DNA of 64,000 bases from Rotaria sordida. Taxonomy: Eukaryota; Rotifera; Eurotatoria; Philodinida; Philodinidae. Below, piece after piece: positions 22,459 through 33,075 of this stretch (the first letter of the stretch is position 1; each line of letters opens with the position of its first letter). Where the stretch lies: NCBI GenBank assembly GCA_905250125.1, contig CAJNOL010000007.1:369741-433740 (forward strand), written 5' to 3'. The notes under the pieces were generated by a model. That model was given only the letters and a program-made list of their open reading frames with translations. It had not been told where the DNA came from and searched no databases. The translations under genes were made by a program, and so were the position numbers.

Positions 22459-22985
22459 ATGCTCAAACAACAAAAGTTCAACAGAAAAATGATTCAATTA
22501 CGGATAAAACAAGAGAAGATTGCAAACGACGTCGTCATGAAAGAATTTATTAATAAACTTGAAAAATTTAAACTTCAACTGAAATCTATTCATGAATATG
22601 ATTTAGAAATAAGAATTCTTAAAAAACTTGAGTAAGGATCAGTAAAAAACAAAAAATAAGATATTATTCTATATCATAATTTTCCTTGTTTTTTTTAGTA
22701 TTCGAAAATGTTTATCCATTCAATCAATGTCTGAAGCAAAGATGTATCGTTTAATGTTAAATCATGATTGGGCTAAACATAGGCGTCAATAAGAAATAAT
22801 ATTTATGTCATGAGCATTTAAATCACAAGAAAATGCACTTGAACAATTAGAAATTAAAAGTAAAGAACTTTATGAACAAATTTTACAAGTAAGAATAAAA
22901 TAGAAAAATTTTCACAGGGATATTATCTTTTATAAATAGAGACAAGAATATTTTATCTTTGAAAACTAACCTACAGAATGAAAGT
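22459..22985 (+). pseudogene. MRPL40: Decayed mitochondrial ribosomal protein mL40 gene copy
   Basis: Three exon-like blocks with plausible splice sites: 22459-22631, 22699-22888 and about 22940-22985. The deduced order resembles the mL40 helical core. First come LRIKQEKI and a Lys-rich helix, then MYRLMLNHDWAKHRRQ (human ALLLKKWSLYKQQER), SQENALEQLEIKSKELYEQI (human [20 protein letters not shown]) and RQEYFIFEN (human RDPNLFPFE). The frame carries in-frame TAA at 22790-22792, TGA at 22811-22813 and a further stop after FEN. Splice sites and reading order are otherwise kept, so decay looks fairly recent. mL40 is a large-subunit mitoribosome protein, so an intact copy must exist elsewhere. A pseudogenised homeologue is plausible in a degenerate-tetraploid bdelloid genome. 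Confidence 0.6.
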
Positions 22986-22989
22986 CTTG

Positions 22990-24454
22990 GTACAACGTAT
23001 TCACTCATTTTTCGATTCACTTAAAGACAATTAATTAGAATCAGAAGCACTTAGGTAGAGTTAGGCTTTTTTCACTCGTTCCGAAGATGTGTTCAGGATT
23101 TCCTTCCGAGGTCAGATTCGACAACTATCATCAGATTATTTCAAAAAAGTCCAAAATAGTGGTTGCACAAAAATGCTGCTTTGGTCAATTTTATATTTCG
23201 ATTAAAACCTGGCTTTGTAATCGTCCTATATTTTTCGAAAAAACGAAGATGTTTGTTTTTTTTGAAAAGATCCACATATCCTATTAAAAATATCTTGCAT
23301 GATGACGTAAATGTCATCACTGAGATCTATAGCACAACGTGCAGATAGTATAGTGACTATACATATATGTACTGATTTGTTTGTCATTTTCGTCGAAATA
23401 ATGAATAAGTTGTGATGCAATTGATTTTTTTTTATTTTAAAAGTTTTTGCAGATGACTAATCTTTTTGTGAAACACAATTTCCTTCTCATGGGTCATGAC
23501 GAGAATATCGACAAGATTAATCTAATGGAGCATTAGTATGAAACACAGTTGAATTTTAAGATAGTTGTTTTTTGCTCTTCTTTCATACTGATTGAAACAT
23601 ACTGTGATTAACATCTTTTTTCATCGACGCACATTAACAGTAGGTGATACTTCATAAACTGAAACATATTGATGGATTCATTTTTTTTACAATGAAAGCA
23701 GCTTCATCGTGTTTGAGATTTTACTTCCACTGAGATTGTGCAAACAACTTCTTATACTTTTAAATATTTTGCTTATATACATTGACGTGTATCAAATATT
23801 ATAATAGTAATGAGAAGACATAATGTATACTATAAAAACAAAAAAAATTCGTTTGCTTTTTTTAAATTTGCATTTAGTTTCATTTTGTTTATAATAATCT
23901 GAACATGCATCTAGGAAACAGATAGAAAATAAAACGAACATAGTTTTTTCATTTCTTCAGAGGAAAATTTGTTGTGCCCTCGTTTTCCATAATTTAAATT
24001 CAAAAAGTGAAACAGTTTTTGATGCCTCAGTTTTGTAGAGAAAAGTTTGCTTAACAAAGCGTGCTTTTTACTTTTCTATTTTATCTGCCACGACAAATTT
24101 TAAAAGTAGTTTTTGAAACAGATTTTTTTACCAATGTCAATTTCTATAGAAATTTGTCTTTAGTAGAAACACATCGATGATATTTCACTTATTGTAATAT
24201 CCCATTTTTGTATAGAATTCAGTACTCTCTCATAATGTTGAATTGAAGTTGTGCCAAGACACAGTTTTGGACGTTTTCACGTAATTTACTGATAGTTGTT
24301 CAATCTTACTCCTCAAACGAAAAATCTAAACACGTATTCGGAAATACAAAAAAAAATTCTGTTTCCAACTAACTACTTCTGGCACTCAGTAATTGTCTTC
24401 TAGTGGCTGAAAAATGAGCGAATATTTTTAAATAAGTTTTAGGTCGATACTAAA
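22990..24454. other. Gene-poor region
   Basis: AT-rich sequence with only short ORFs. No repeat family seen elsewhere in the window was recognised. Confidence 0.4.
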
Positions 24455-24706
24455 ATGATACAATTTGTTCGTTGTGAACCTCTTTACAGTCTACCAAATC
24501 AAAATTATGATGCATCAGATGATGATTATTTTGATACAACTAATTATTTTACCAAAAAGTTTCGGCGTAAATTTTATGGAACATATGAAAACAATAGACA
24601 GAAATTCGAACCGAACGACATGCTAAAAAAAAGAAGCAAAAGCCGAAGAAAAATAAATAGTTCAATCAATGGGCAGTTGTTTTTGTTTTCTATTAGACAA
24701 AATTAA
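24455..24706 (+). CDS. Small hypothetical protein
   Basis: The 83-codon ORF has an acidic centre (YDASDDDYFDTTNYF) followed by a basic half (KKFRRKFYG, LKKRSKSRRK). No domain is recognised. A T-poor but usable acceptor (aataagttttag) lies 11 nt before the ATG, and the STPG1-like gene starts 297 bp downstream on the same strand, so it could be the first member of a small cluster. It may equally be a chance ORF. Confidence 0.35.
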   Translation: MIQFVRCEPLYSLPNQNYDASDDDYFDTTNYFTKKFRRKFYGTYENNRQKFEPNDMLKKRSKSRRKINSSINGQLFLFSIRQN

Positions 24707-25003
24707 TTAAGTAATCAACATAATTGTTATAATAGTACAATATGAAGTTAAAGCACTAGCTAAATATAATGGTTTATTTTTAAAAAAAATGTTTCTTTAC
24801 TTCTATTTAAACGATAATTTGTATTCTTAACTGGTACTAATTATAGAATTTAATAAAAATAAGCTAAATATTGATTTGTTCATCAATGAGGTATGCAGAC
24901 AGGTTTTTTTTTAATTTCACATTAAATAATCAAACGAGAAAAAAACAATCGAAATTGATTTCTTTTTAGATAATTTTAAAAAAGGAGTTAGAGTAGATCG
25001 AAA

Positions 25004-26628
25004 ATGACAGTGGATGGAACGGATAGTGTCACCAAAGGACAAGTATCACAAAGATCTCATCATCTACAACGCGAAGGAAGCAAAATTCATCGAGGTAAAT
25101 CAGAATAAATTAGTCAATTTTTTTGAATACTTTTTTTTATAATAGAAATTTAGCTTTTGGAGATGAAGTTAGTATTCTTGCTTTGCTCTCTTTCTCTATA
25201 TACAAGCTCGAATAGTGTTCTAATTGGAACTATGACAAAAATCGCTTGAATTTTCTCTATTTCACTTCTATATTTTTTTTAATGTATTATTGAAGGATTT
25301 ACGGTTTGCGCATCGGGTACTCCATCGATTCCATCTCGTTATTTAACCATTACTTCAAGTAATAATGAAAAACGAGGTTTTCAACAAACTGCTAGACGTT
25401 TTCCATATGATCTAGTATGTCATCATCTTATTTGTTATTTTTAACGATCATTATTTAACTATTATAGAACTTTACACCTGGTCCTGGTCAATATCAAACA
25501 GTACAATCATTAGATAGACAATTAGAGAGAACGTCTGATTCAAAGAAAGGTTCTGGTACTTTTGCTTCAAAAGTGATTAACATTTTTTTTTTCCTTTTTT
25601 TTTCTTGTCTCTACATATTTCTATTGATATGTAGAGTAAACGAGATACTTCTATAAATCGATTAACACATTTTCCAGCGCCAACAACTTATAATCTTCCA
25701 GGCATGTTTAGTTATGAACATCATAGTTTTGACAGATCGAAAAATTCCAGTATGTTTCAAAAGCCAATTGCTGAACGACCTTTATCACCTAAATCAACAA
25801 TTCCAGCTCCAAATCAATATGATGTTAATACAGTGTTTTTTTCTTTTCTTTTCTTTTATTTCAATTCTTTATTTTCTTCAAAGATTAATCAAGGTTTGAA
25901 AACAATCACTAAATCAAATAATGTTACAGCTCAAGCTGCTTTTCGATCACATACAAGAAGATCTATTACAACTGATAAATATTTTATTACACCTGCTCCA
26001 GGTTTGTATTTTATTTTTTCTTTTGTAAGAATAAAACAATTGAATAATGCAAATATATACTTAAGGTACATATAATTTGGATGATTCGGCTACACGATCA
26101 ATAGCACCTATTCATCAATCAAGTTTTAAATCAACTTCAAAACGTGATACATTTAGTGTTCAATCGGCTAGTGATGTATTAAAAACTATCATTAAATATT
26201 CATACTATTTGAATTATTATTTTCTTTTAGTTACCAGGTCCAGCTGATTATCGACCATTTGAAAAAATAACAGAAGAACCTTATCGACAAGTACTTCCGT
26301 ATGTTTTTAATATATAAATGTTTTCTTTTTTAGTCTTTCAATAAGAATAATTCCTTATTTAAGACGTCATCATTATTTGACTATTTCTGCTCCAGCTATT
26401 CCACCTCCTCCTGAAGCTCCATATCCTGGTCCAGGTTCTTATGAACTTCGTGATTTTAAAGAAGCTGAAAAAAAATATATGTCATCAGCTGCATTTGTTT
26501 CAAGTGCAAGTCGTTGGACAATTGATCCAACTAGATCAACTGAACGACCTGGTCCTGGTTCATATACACCACGTGAACCAGCTAAACAATCATTTAATTT
26601 TAATTTTGAACGAAAATGGATTTCATAG
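25004..26628 (+). CDS. Sperm-tail PG-rich repeat (SHIPPO) protein, STPG1-like
   Basis: Eight exons: 25004-25094, 25296-25414, 25468-25572, 25635-25832, 25884-26001, 26066-26175, 26231-26298 and 26364-26628, giving 357 residues. At least six PGP-type repeats are spread through the protein: TPGPGQYQ, FPAPTTYNLPG, IPAPNQYDV, TPAPGTYNL, LPGPADY, YPGPGSYEL and RPGPGSYTP. This pattern marks the STPG/ODF3/CIMAP families of proteins bound to ciliary or flagellar microtubules. Repeat number and length fit STPG1 (MAPO2) best, but STPG2-4 and ODF3-like proteins cannot be excluded. Almost every repeat sits on its own exon. The ATG follows a T-rich acceptor (tctttttag) by about 35 nt, and PSMD9 starts 173 bp after the stop. 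Confidence 0.8.
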
Positions 26629-26801
26629 AAATTATTGATAATTTTTGTCTGTGATTCACTTTTTTCCTCATTGCATGACATTAATTTATTTGTTTTTTTT
26701 TTATTATAATATTTATCTCAATTATGTGATAATGTATTTTTTTTACAATGAACTTTTCTTTATTTTTAATTGCACGATTTTTCTTTTATTTATAGATAAA
26801 C
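26629..26801 (+). promoter_or_regulatory. STPG1-PSMD9 spacer with acceptor next to the ATG
   Basis: The 173-bp T-rich spacer ends in ttcttttatttatag, with AG six nucleotides before the PSMD9 ATG. This is a candidate spliced-leader site. Confidence 0.45.
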
Positions 26802-27490
26802 ATGAATCGTGAAGGATTACTTGAATTAATGAACCAAAAAGATGATATTGAAAAAGAATTAAATGAGTTAGCAAATGAACTTAAATTACAAAATAATGTT
26901 GGAATGGCAGGAGAACTTGTCGATAGAGAAGGATATCCAAGGTAAAGAAAAATTATTTGAATGCATTTTATTTTTTAAAAAGAAAAATAAAACTTATTTA
27001 AATAATTTTGTTTTTGTGTTTAAGAAATGATATTGATCTTGTTCGAGTACGTCAAATCCGACAACGAGTTATCTGTTTACAAAATGATCACAAAACATTG
27101 ATGAAACAAATCGAAGCCGGTCTCATAGAAGTTCATGAAAATAATGTTAATAATCTTTCGAATACTACTGAATCAATAACGTCAACTCCTAGCAATACCA
27201 ATTTACCTAACAAAGAACCATTTTTACGTGTTGATATTGTTAGTGGTCAATCGCCTGCTGAAATAGCTGGTCTTCATGTTGGTGATCTTATTTGTCGTAT
27301 TGGTACAATTCGTAAAGATAATTTTCGTACAATACAAGATGTTGCATCACTTGTAAACAATAGTGAAAATCGTTCAATTACATTACTTGTTCAACGTGCT
27401 AATACAAAAGAACAACAGACATTAACATTAACACCGAAAAAATGGTCTGGAAATGGTTTATTAGGATGTAAATTAACACCATTGAGTTGA
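26802..27490 (+). CDS. PSMD9: 26S proteasome assembly chaperone PSMD9 (p27/Nas2)
   Basis: Two exons, 26802-26941 and 27025-27490, encode 201 residues. The N-terminal helical hairpin (LNELANELKLQNNVGMAGEL ... DIDLVRVRQIRQRVICLQND) matches the Nas2 N-terminal domain, including the GYPR-ND-ID-VR block that spans the splice site. A PDZ-like domain follows (SPAEIAGLHVGDLICRIGTI), with a typical C-terminal LTLTPKKWSGNGLLGCKL. PSMD9 binds the ATPase subunit Rpt5 during assembly of the proteasome base and is released before maturation. The protein is complete and ordinary for the family. Confidence 0.95.
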
Positions 27491-28392
27491 TTTTTTTTTA
27501 AATAAATATTGTTCTTTTTGTTATTACTAATGATAAACTAGAAATACTATGCATATACTTTTCATAAGTTTTTATTTAAATAACTACGATGGAAAAATTC
27601 ACTAGTAATCAAATTTAATGGATATTTGAGTAAGAAAATTTATATCATTGAAAAATACCAGTAGACGATGCAATATTATGACTTTTAGAAATAATCATTT
27701 GTTATCGTTCCATGTAAAATTACTTCGTTGTGTGAATCAAATGCAACCGAGAATAATTTCAAAAGACTAGCATTGTTTTTCTTTGCAAAATAGCATAAAA
27801 TAATTTACAATTTATTGCAAGTTGTTTATAGAAGGAATGATAATCGAGATGAATGCAATTCTTAAAGACTAATATGGTTTTTTGTATGAAGCAGTCGATA
27901 TAACAATAAAGATATCATCATATTTTAGATATTGATACAGAAATTCACGGACGATATATGAAGCAAAATAATGTTAACATACTGTATAGAAATTGTAATC
28001 CTATTTTCAAGGACTAAAATATTTTTTATTAGAGTTATACAAGAAAAAAGATCAGAATGAGATTACCAATATTGAAATCTCGCAAATTGAAAATATCAGA
28101 TCTTTCTTAATATAATATAAAAATTAAGAAGTAGAATTGAGATTTCAACTATAAAATATTTCGATGATAAATTTCAGGCAAGTCAACTTGCTTTTCTTGA
28201 TTTAAACGGGCATATTAGTTTTCTCATATGTCATTATTTACCATTGATGTTTTTTGTAAAATAATATCTTCTTTCGAGACGTTTTTTTTTCTATTTTACT
28301 CGATTGAACTCAAATCAATTATCATTCATCAATAGATATGAGTATAAAAAGTCACGCCTTCTATTTTTCACATTATTTTCACTGCAAAACAA
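27491..28392. other. Intergenic region with TATA box for the GPCR gene
   Basis: About 900 bp, AT-rich. Only the TATA element near 28340 stands out. Confidence 0.45.
28340..28350 (+). promoter_or_regulatory. TATA box
   Basis: The motif gagtataaaaagtc lies about 50 bp before the receptor ATG, a good TATA consensus in a suitable place. It implies a short 5' UTR. Confidence 0.5.
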
Positions 28393-29412
28393 ATGTTTTA
28401 CCAATGCTATAATATGACGTGGACTCTAGAATTCCGTCAAATTGGTCGAGCTTATCTTGCTCTAGCTATACCTGCTTTTATATTTCATGTATTATTTTGG
28501 ATGCATGTAGCTACACATCGAGCACTTCGTCAAATTTCTATGCTTTGGGTATATAATTATCTTTTTACTGATATTCTTCTACTTGTTCAATTCTTTGTTG
28601 AATATACAATTCGTACAATGTCACATTGTATTTCACATTCAAGCTTCTATGCATTTTGTAATGTCGAAGCCTATACAAATGCTTATATGACTGTACTTGA
28701 AGCATATATGTTAGTTTGTTTAAATATAACACGTTATTATTTAATTGTAAAAAATTGTAATATATCTACTCAATATCCTTATATTCTTATTCTTTTTAAT
28801 ATATGTCTTTATTTGGTTGGAATAAGTGTATTATTATTACAAGTTGAATTATTTCAAATAGTAAAATTACATCCTCATCACAATACTGGAAATTGTCATT
28901 TTAATTATCTTGATATAAAAACTCAATATGGAAATTTAATTATTGTTCTTTTAATTCCAATTATCTTAAATTGTTATTTTATGATATTAACAACAATTCA
29001 TGTTCGTCGATCACAACAAGCTGTTCGGTCACAAGTAAAGAAAAGAATAAATCTTTTTTACAATATACATATTTATTTCTTTTGTTTTCGGTTTTTTTTC
29101 TATTTATAGCGTAGTAAACATTTACAATTACTAATTCAATTTTTTGTTGTTTATATTTTCTGGTTAGTATTATGGGCGCCAAATGTGGTTGTATCTCATA
29201 TTGTTTCCATTAATGATTCAAATTCTTACACGCGTTTTGGTAGTCTAACAAGTGCTTTATGTGATCCACTTATTTTTATGTTTATTGATCGACGGTTTTT
29301 AAAAGTATGGAAAAAAACATCATATCGGATAATACATTGTGGTCGACCATTAAGACAAATATATCCAACAACAATTAGTAATGAACTTCAATTATCAATA
29401 GTTGCCAAATAA
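28393..29412 (+). CDS. Rhodopsin-like G protein-coupled receptor (seven-helix), orphan
   Basis: Two exons, 28393-29034 and 29110-29412, encode 314 residues. Seven hydrophobic segments can be placed. TM1 is around LALAIPAFIFHVLFW, TM2 includes YNYLFTDILLLVQF, and TM3 is a helix starting near CNVEAYTNAYMTVLEAYM and ending NITRYY (the DRY position, here TRY). TM7 ends with SALCDPLIFMFIDRRF, equivalent to NPxxY. A single N-glycosylation site (NMT) is near the start. The basic third loop contains the intron. The ligand is unknown. Divergent receptors of this type are abundant in rotifers. Confidence 0.75.
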
Positions 29413-30157
29413 TTTTTTTTCCGAAAATCAAATCTAGTCTTTGCTGTAGAAATTATCAAGTTTTATTTCTATTTCATTTTACTGATTTTCACCAGTATAA
29501 ATGATATATGTATATTAAAAGCATATTCTACGCTAGATTCTTTAGAGTTTGTCTAATGTCTAAATTTGTACTGCTGCCAATTTAGTTGAAGAAAAATAAA
29601 ATTCATCTTATAATCCATTAAACGTTGTTACCATTAGAAAATCCAAGGAGTTATATGAACTTTGTATTGTATATTTTAGTTGACTTGTAAAGAAATTTTT
29701 TTGTCAAAAGAACTAGTTAGTTAATGAATATATTACACTGACTTGTTTTTCGACGGTTTTTTTTTGCTGGTTATATCAAAAATTTCAATTGCCTAGCTAT
29801 CAACTGATCTGGTCTGATCGAGTTAAAACAATTCAAACGATTCCGAGCCTGTCTAACTTTTTATTTTCGAAACATCAAACTTAAAATGCAGTCTATCCTG
29901 TCACACGTATACTCTTGCTTCAGTTGCTGTCTAAGCATGCCATCTAGTAAATTATTTTAAATGATTGGTTTCTTATAGTGTTACGCAATTACCTTTGTTT
30001 TTTTGCTTACTATATAAAGACGAAGTAAGGGGTTGTCAACTATAGTACAGGTGAAAAAAATAATAATGATAATAGAGGTCACATGAGCCATTTTTTTTAC
30101 GAACTTCTTTTTTAGATATTATTATTGACGCATATTCGTATTATTTTGATCGAAACA
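29413..30157. other. Intergenic region with promoter of the selenoprotein gene
   Basis: About 745 bp. A TATA-like tactatataaagacg lies near 30008-30020. A possible 5' UTR intron runs from acag|gtgaaa near 30050 to the acceptor cttcttttttag near 30115, ahead of the ATG at 30158. Confidence 0.45.
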
Positions 30158-30555
30158 ATGGCTAAACGGGCTGTTGTTCATGTGGAATATTGTGGAGGAT
30201 GAGGGTACGGGCCACGGTACGAGGCATTGCGTCAGAAAATTTTAGCACGCGTGCCTGATGCTACCGTAACTGGAGATACTGGACGGCGCAGTAAGTACAT
30301 TTGTTTATAATTTGAATGTTTATTTTTATTTTTTATTCAAGCTTCGTTTGAGGTAACCGTTAACAATAAAGTCATCTATTCGAAACTTGAACTTGGCCGC
30401 TTTCCTGACTTTGATATGGTTAGTTCATATTCGTATAAACATAGTTTTAAGTTTGTTTTGTTTAGATTGCTGAACAAGTTGAAAATGCTACTGAAGGTCG
30501 AAATGTCGAAGTCGTAACAAAAGCAGACAAGAAGGCATCTTGTTCAATTTTATAA
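30158..30555 (+). CDS. Selenoprotein of the SelW/MIEN1 (Rdx) family, UGA-encoded Sec, CaaX tail
   Basis: Three exons, 30158-30290, 30342-30418 and 30466-30555, encode 99 residues if the in-frame TGA at 30200-30202 is read as selenocysteine. The start is MAKRAVVHVEYCGG-U-GYGP, giving the CxxU redox motif at the usual place on a thioredoxin-like fold. The frame then stays open to a TAA at 30553-30555 across two correctly phased introns. The block SKLELGRFPDFDMIAEQVEN resembles MIEN1 ([20 protein letters not shown]). The C-terminus CSIL is a CaaX box, like CVIL in MIEN1, predicting prenylation and membrane attachment. Vertebrate MIEN1 has CxxC, so this is a Sec form. A SECIS candidate lies about 95 nt after the stop. 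Confidence 0.9.
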
Positions 30556-30647
30556 GCTGTTAATATATAAATTTAATATGATCTCTTCATTATGTCATAC
30601 TTATACTTGAATATGTTCTTTTTTCAAGTTTGTTCATTTTTATAGTT

Positions 30648-30715
30648 AGCAATTTATGCATGATAGCTAAAATTAAAAATTTAATAGGTTTTAGCTTGAT
30701 ATTTTTTATGTTGCT
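30648..30715 (+). promoter_or_regulatory. Candidate SECIS element in the selenoprotein 3' UTR
   Basis: ATGA at 30660-30663 and TGAT at 30697-30700 form the non-Watson-Crick core. AGCTAAAA (30665-30672) pairs perfectly with TTTTAGCT (30689-30696). The apical loop contains a run of A. Lower-stem AGCAA (30648-30652) pairs with TTGCT (30711-30715). Spacing is somewhat short for helix II but in the workable range. Confidence 0.7.
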
Positions 30716-30937
30716 TCTATTTTTATGTACAACTTGAGTTAAACATATACTCGTTGGTATAACATATGAAAGAGTTTTTATTTGTAATCATTTTTTTTCA
30801 AAAATATATTCGTACGATGACTTTTGACTATTAAAATAATTCTAGATATCAAGGAACAGTTACAAGGAATTCGAAATATTAACAAAAAAAGAAAGATCAC
30901 AGATCATAATTATAGTTTTCAGCATATATCATCGATA

Positions 30938-31700
30938 ATGTTTCGTCAATCTGTTGGTGTTATGGAAAGTTATTTAAGGGAAACATTTAATGCAACAGGT
31001 GAAGAATTGAGCTATCTTCAAAAAATATTCGATCATCGAGATCAGAAACTTAGATCACAGAGTACTGGTCGAAGTACTTATGGTTCTCCATCCGTAGTTA
31101 TTGATGATTTTCTTTATCATGGTGATTTAGGTCATGCATCAAATATAAGATTATTAAATCAACTCGGTATTCGACATATAATTGACGTATGTGATTGTCA
31201 ATTAGACAAAGAAATATTAGAAAACTTTCATGTTTTGTGGATTAATTTATATGATGAACTTAGAGCAGATATAAAACAACATTTTGAAGAAGCTAATGAA
31301 TTTTTACATAATTGTAAACAAAAAAATGAGAAAGTTTTAGTTCATTGTCAAATGGGAATATCACGTTCATCTTCAATTGTTCTGGCTTATTTAATGAAGT
31401 AAAAAAAAAATTGATTGATTATATTCATTTATTATTTTGCTTTTTAAATTAAGATACCATCATGATTCTCTAATCAAAGCCTATGATTATTTACTTGAAC
31501 GACGTCGTATTGCTGCACCAAACATTTCTTTCTTTTTACAATTAATTCGTTATGAAAAAGAATTACGTATAACAAAAGAAATAGATGAAAGTAAACATAA
31601 TGATGATCAACAAAATCCAATTGAAAAACTTGATTCAAATCAAGATCCGGCTGTAGTGAATAACGAAATTGAGAATGAGAAAATGGAAAATTGGAGTTAA
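30938..31700 (+). CDS. Dual-specificity protein phosphatase
   Basis: Two exons, 30938-31398 and 31454-31700, encode 235 residues. An upstream in-frame ATG at 30824 exists, but an acceptor-like tatagttttcag at about 30919 lies just before 30938, so the shorter start is preferred. The catalytic loop is VHCQMGISRSSS, an HCx5R(S/T) signature with the nucleophilic Cys and phosphate-binding Arg. The preceding strand-helix block (VIDDFLYHGDLGHASN ... GIRHIIDVC) is typical of DUSPs. The general-acid Asp probably lies in INLYDELRAD. The C-terminal tail is acidic and Asn-rich. The exact subfamily is unclear; an atypical or slingshot-like DUSP is likely. It starts 382 bp after the selenoprotein on the same strand. 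Confidence 0.85.
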
Positions 31701-32639
31701 TGTTGTTACTTTTTTTTCAATGAAAGAAAATATGAAATGCTAGTTGACACATATTCTATCTTATTGTATAAATGTTTATGTAAGCAATGCTTAATATTTA
31801 GTTTTTATTTAATCTATGAGTAATGAATATTTTTTTTTTGTTACAATAATATTTCTTTTATGTATGAATTTATAAATAGAAATAAATTGTCAAAATTATT
31901 TACATAAATAATTATATTATAAATATTATCAAATAAGTAAATTTATTCGAATAATCTTCGTAATTACATTTGTTTTAAGTTGTTATTAGTAATAAAGTAA
32001 ATAGTGATTCATATGATTTTATGTTACTGTAATCTATTTCTAAATATTTAAATATATTGTAGAATATTTTAATAGTTTGCTAGTATATTGCACTTTTGTT
32101 GATAGACATAAGATTTTGGTCAGATAGATAATTATAAACCAAGGAAAAGTATTAGTTGTCAATCATTGGTAGATTTCCTATCGAAATTCAGAGAATTTTA
32201 TATATATGTATAAAGACTAACATCATATGTTGAAAGTGATCATTTTGTCTCATTTTATGTTAGTTTTAAATATTGTTCAAGCAAACAAATTTTCATAACA
32301 ATTCTCTAAAATAGATCTTACCATCAGTACATTTGACTCAATTTTTTCTATTTCAATAAACTAATATAGAAAAACAAACGTAAGTTATTTCCAGCTCTCT
32401 TCTTATTCAATCTGTTTAAGTTTTTTTTTTGAATTGAACATCATGTAGTTGCAATGTATCATGGTTGAATCGAGATAACTTATGAAAAAATTCTTCATTT
32501 AATTTTACGTTTTATTAGTGTCAAGTTAAACAATGTTTTGAGAATAGACCGATATATGAAACAATTATTGCACTATCTAAACAACTAATTCTCAATAAAT
32601 CATCTTTACATTCATCCATTTTTCTTGTGATGTATCAAT
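31701..32639. other. Intergenic region
   Basis: Very AT-rich, no gene or repeat recognised. Confidence 0.4.
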
Positions 32640-32957
32640 TTAATTTTTTATTCTTTTGTTTTTTTGTTGTTGCGAATGTTGTAAAGAAAATGGTAAAGGA
32701 ACGCTAAACACAATAAAAAGAGTGATACACATAGTTAATATCAATAAAATAATGCCATAAAACAAGAAACTACAATAATTATGATATGTATGAGAATGAT
32801 CATAAGATATTTCTGTTAATATCGAAAGACAATAAATGGAAAAACTAACAATGGAAAAGACAACAGTAAGCAATAAGGAAAAACTAAAAAATGCCAAAAT
32901 AAAATGTGAAAAAAAAAAGAAAGAAACGAGATCCCTTTGTTTAACGAGAGATTTCAT
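32640..32957 (-). CDS. Hypothetical multi-pass membrane protein (or ORF in the ACLY 3' UTR)
   Basis: From the first ATG (32957) the minus-strand frame encodes about 105 residues with two or three hydrophobic helices (SHFILAFFSFSLLLTVVFSI, LFYGIILLILTMCITLFIVF), a His/Tyr-rich loop between them and a basic tail. The frame stays open to 33065 but has no ATG there. It begins just after the ACLY stop, so it may be only a 3' UTR ORF. It could be a downstream cistron: a tatttag acceptor-like site lies before the ATG. No family is recognised. Confidence 0.3.
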   Translation of the reverse strand: MKSLVKQRDLVSFFFFSHFILAFFSFSLLLTVVFSIVSFSIYCLSILTEISYDHSHTYHNYCSFLFYGIILLILTMCITLFIVFSVPLPFSLQHSQQQKNKRIKN

Positions 32958-33075
32958 TGTCAATAGACAACATAGACATAAATGTAAATATAAAATGCAG
33001 ATAGGAATGTCACTAAATACCTTACATAGACAACACTCAATAATTATGATTTTCAATATTCCCACGGCTTAACTT

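Noticed and set aside
30158-30202. Reading the TGA at 30200-30202 as an ordinary stop of a 14-codon ORF
   Set aside because: The frame continues with strong SelW/MIEN1 similarity over three exons and a SECIS-like hairpin follows.
30824-30937. N-terminal extension of the phosphatase from ATG 30824
   Set aside because: An acceptor-like site lies before ATG 30938, and the extension is Lys/Asn/Ile-rich without domain character.
32958-33065. 5' extension of the hydrophobic minus-strand ORF
   Set aside because: There is no ATG in this part, which overlaps the likely ACLY 3' UTR.
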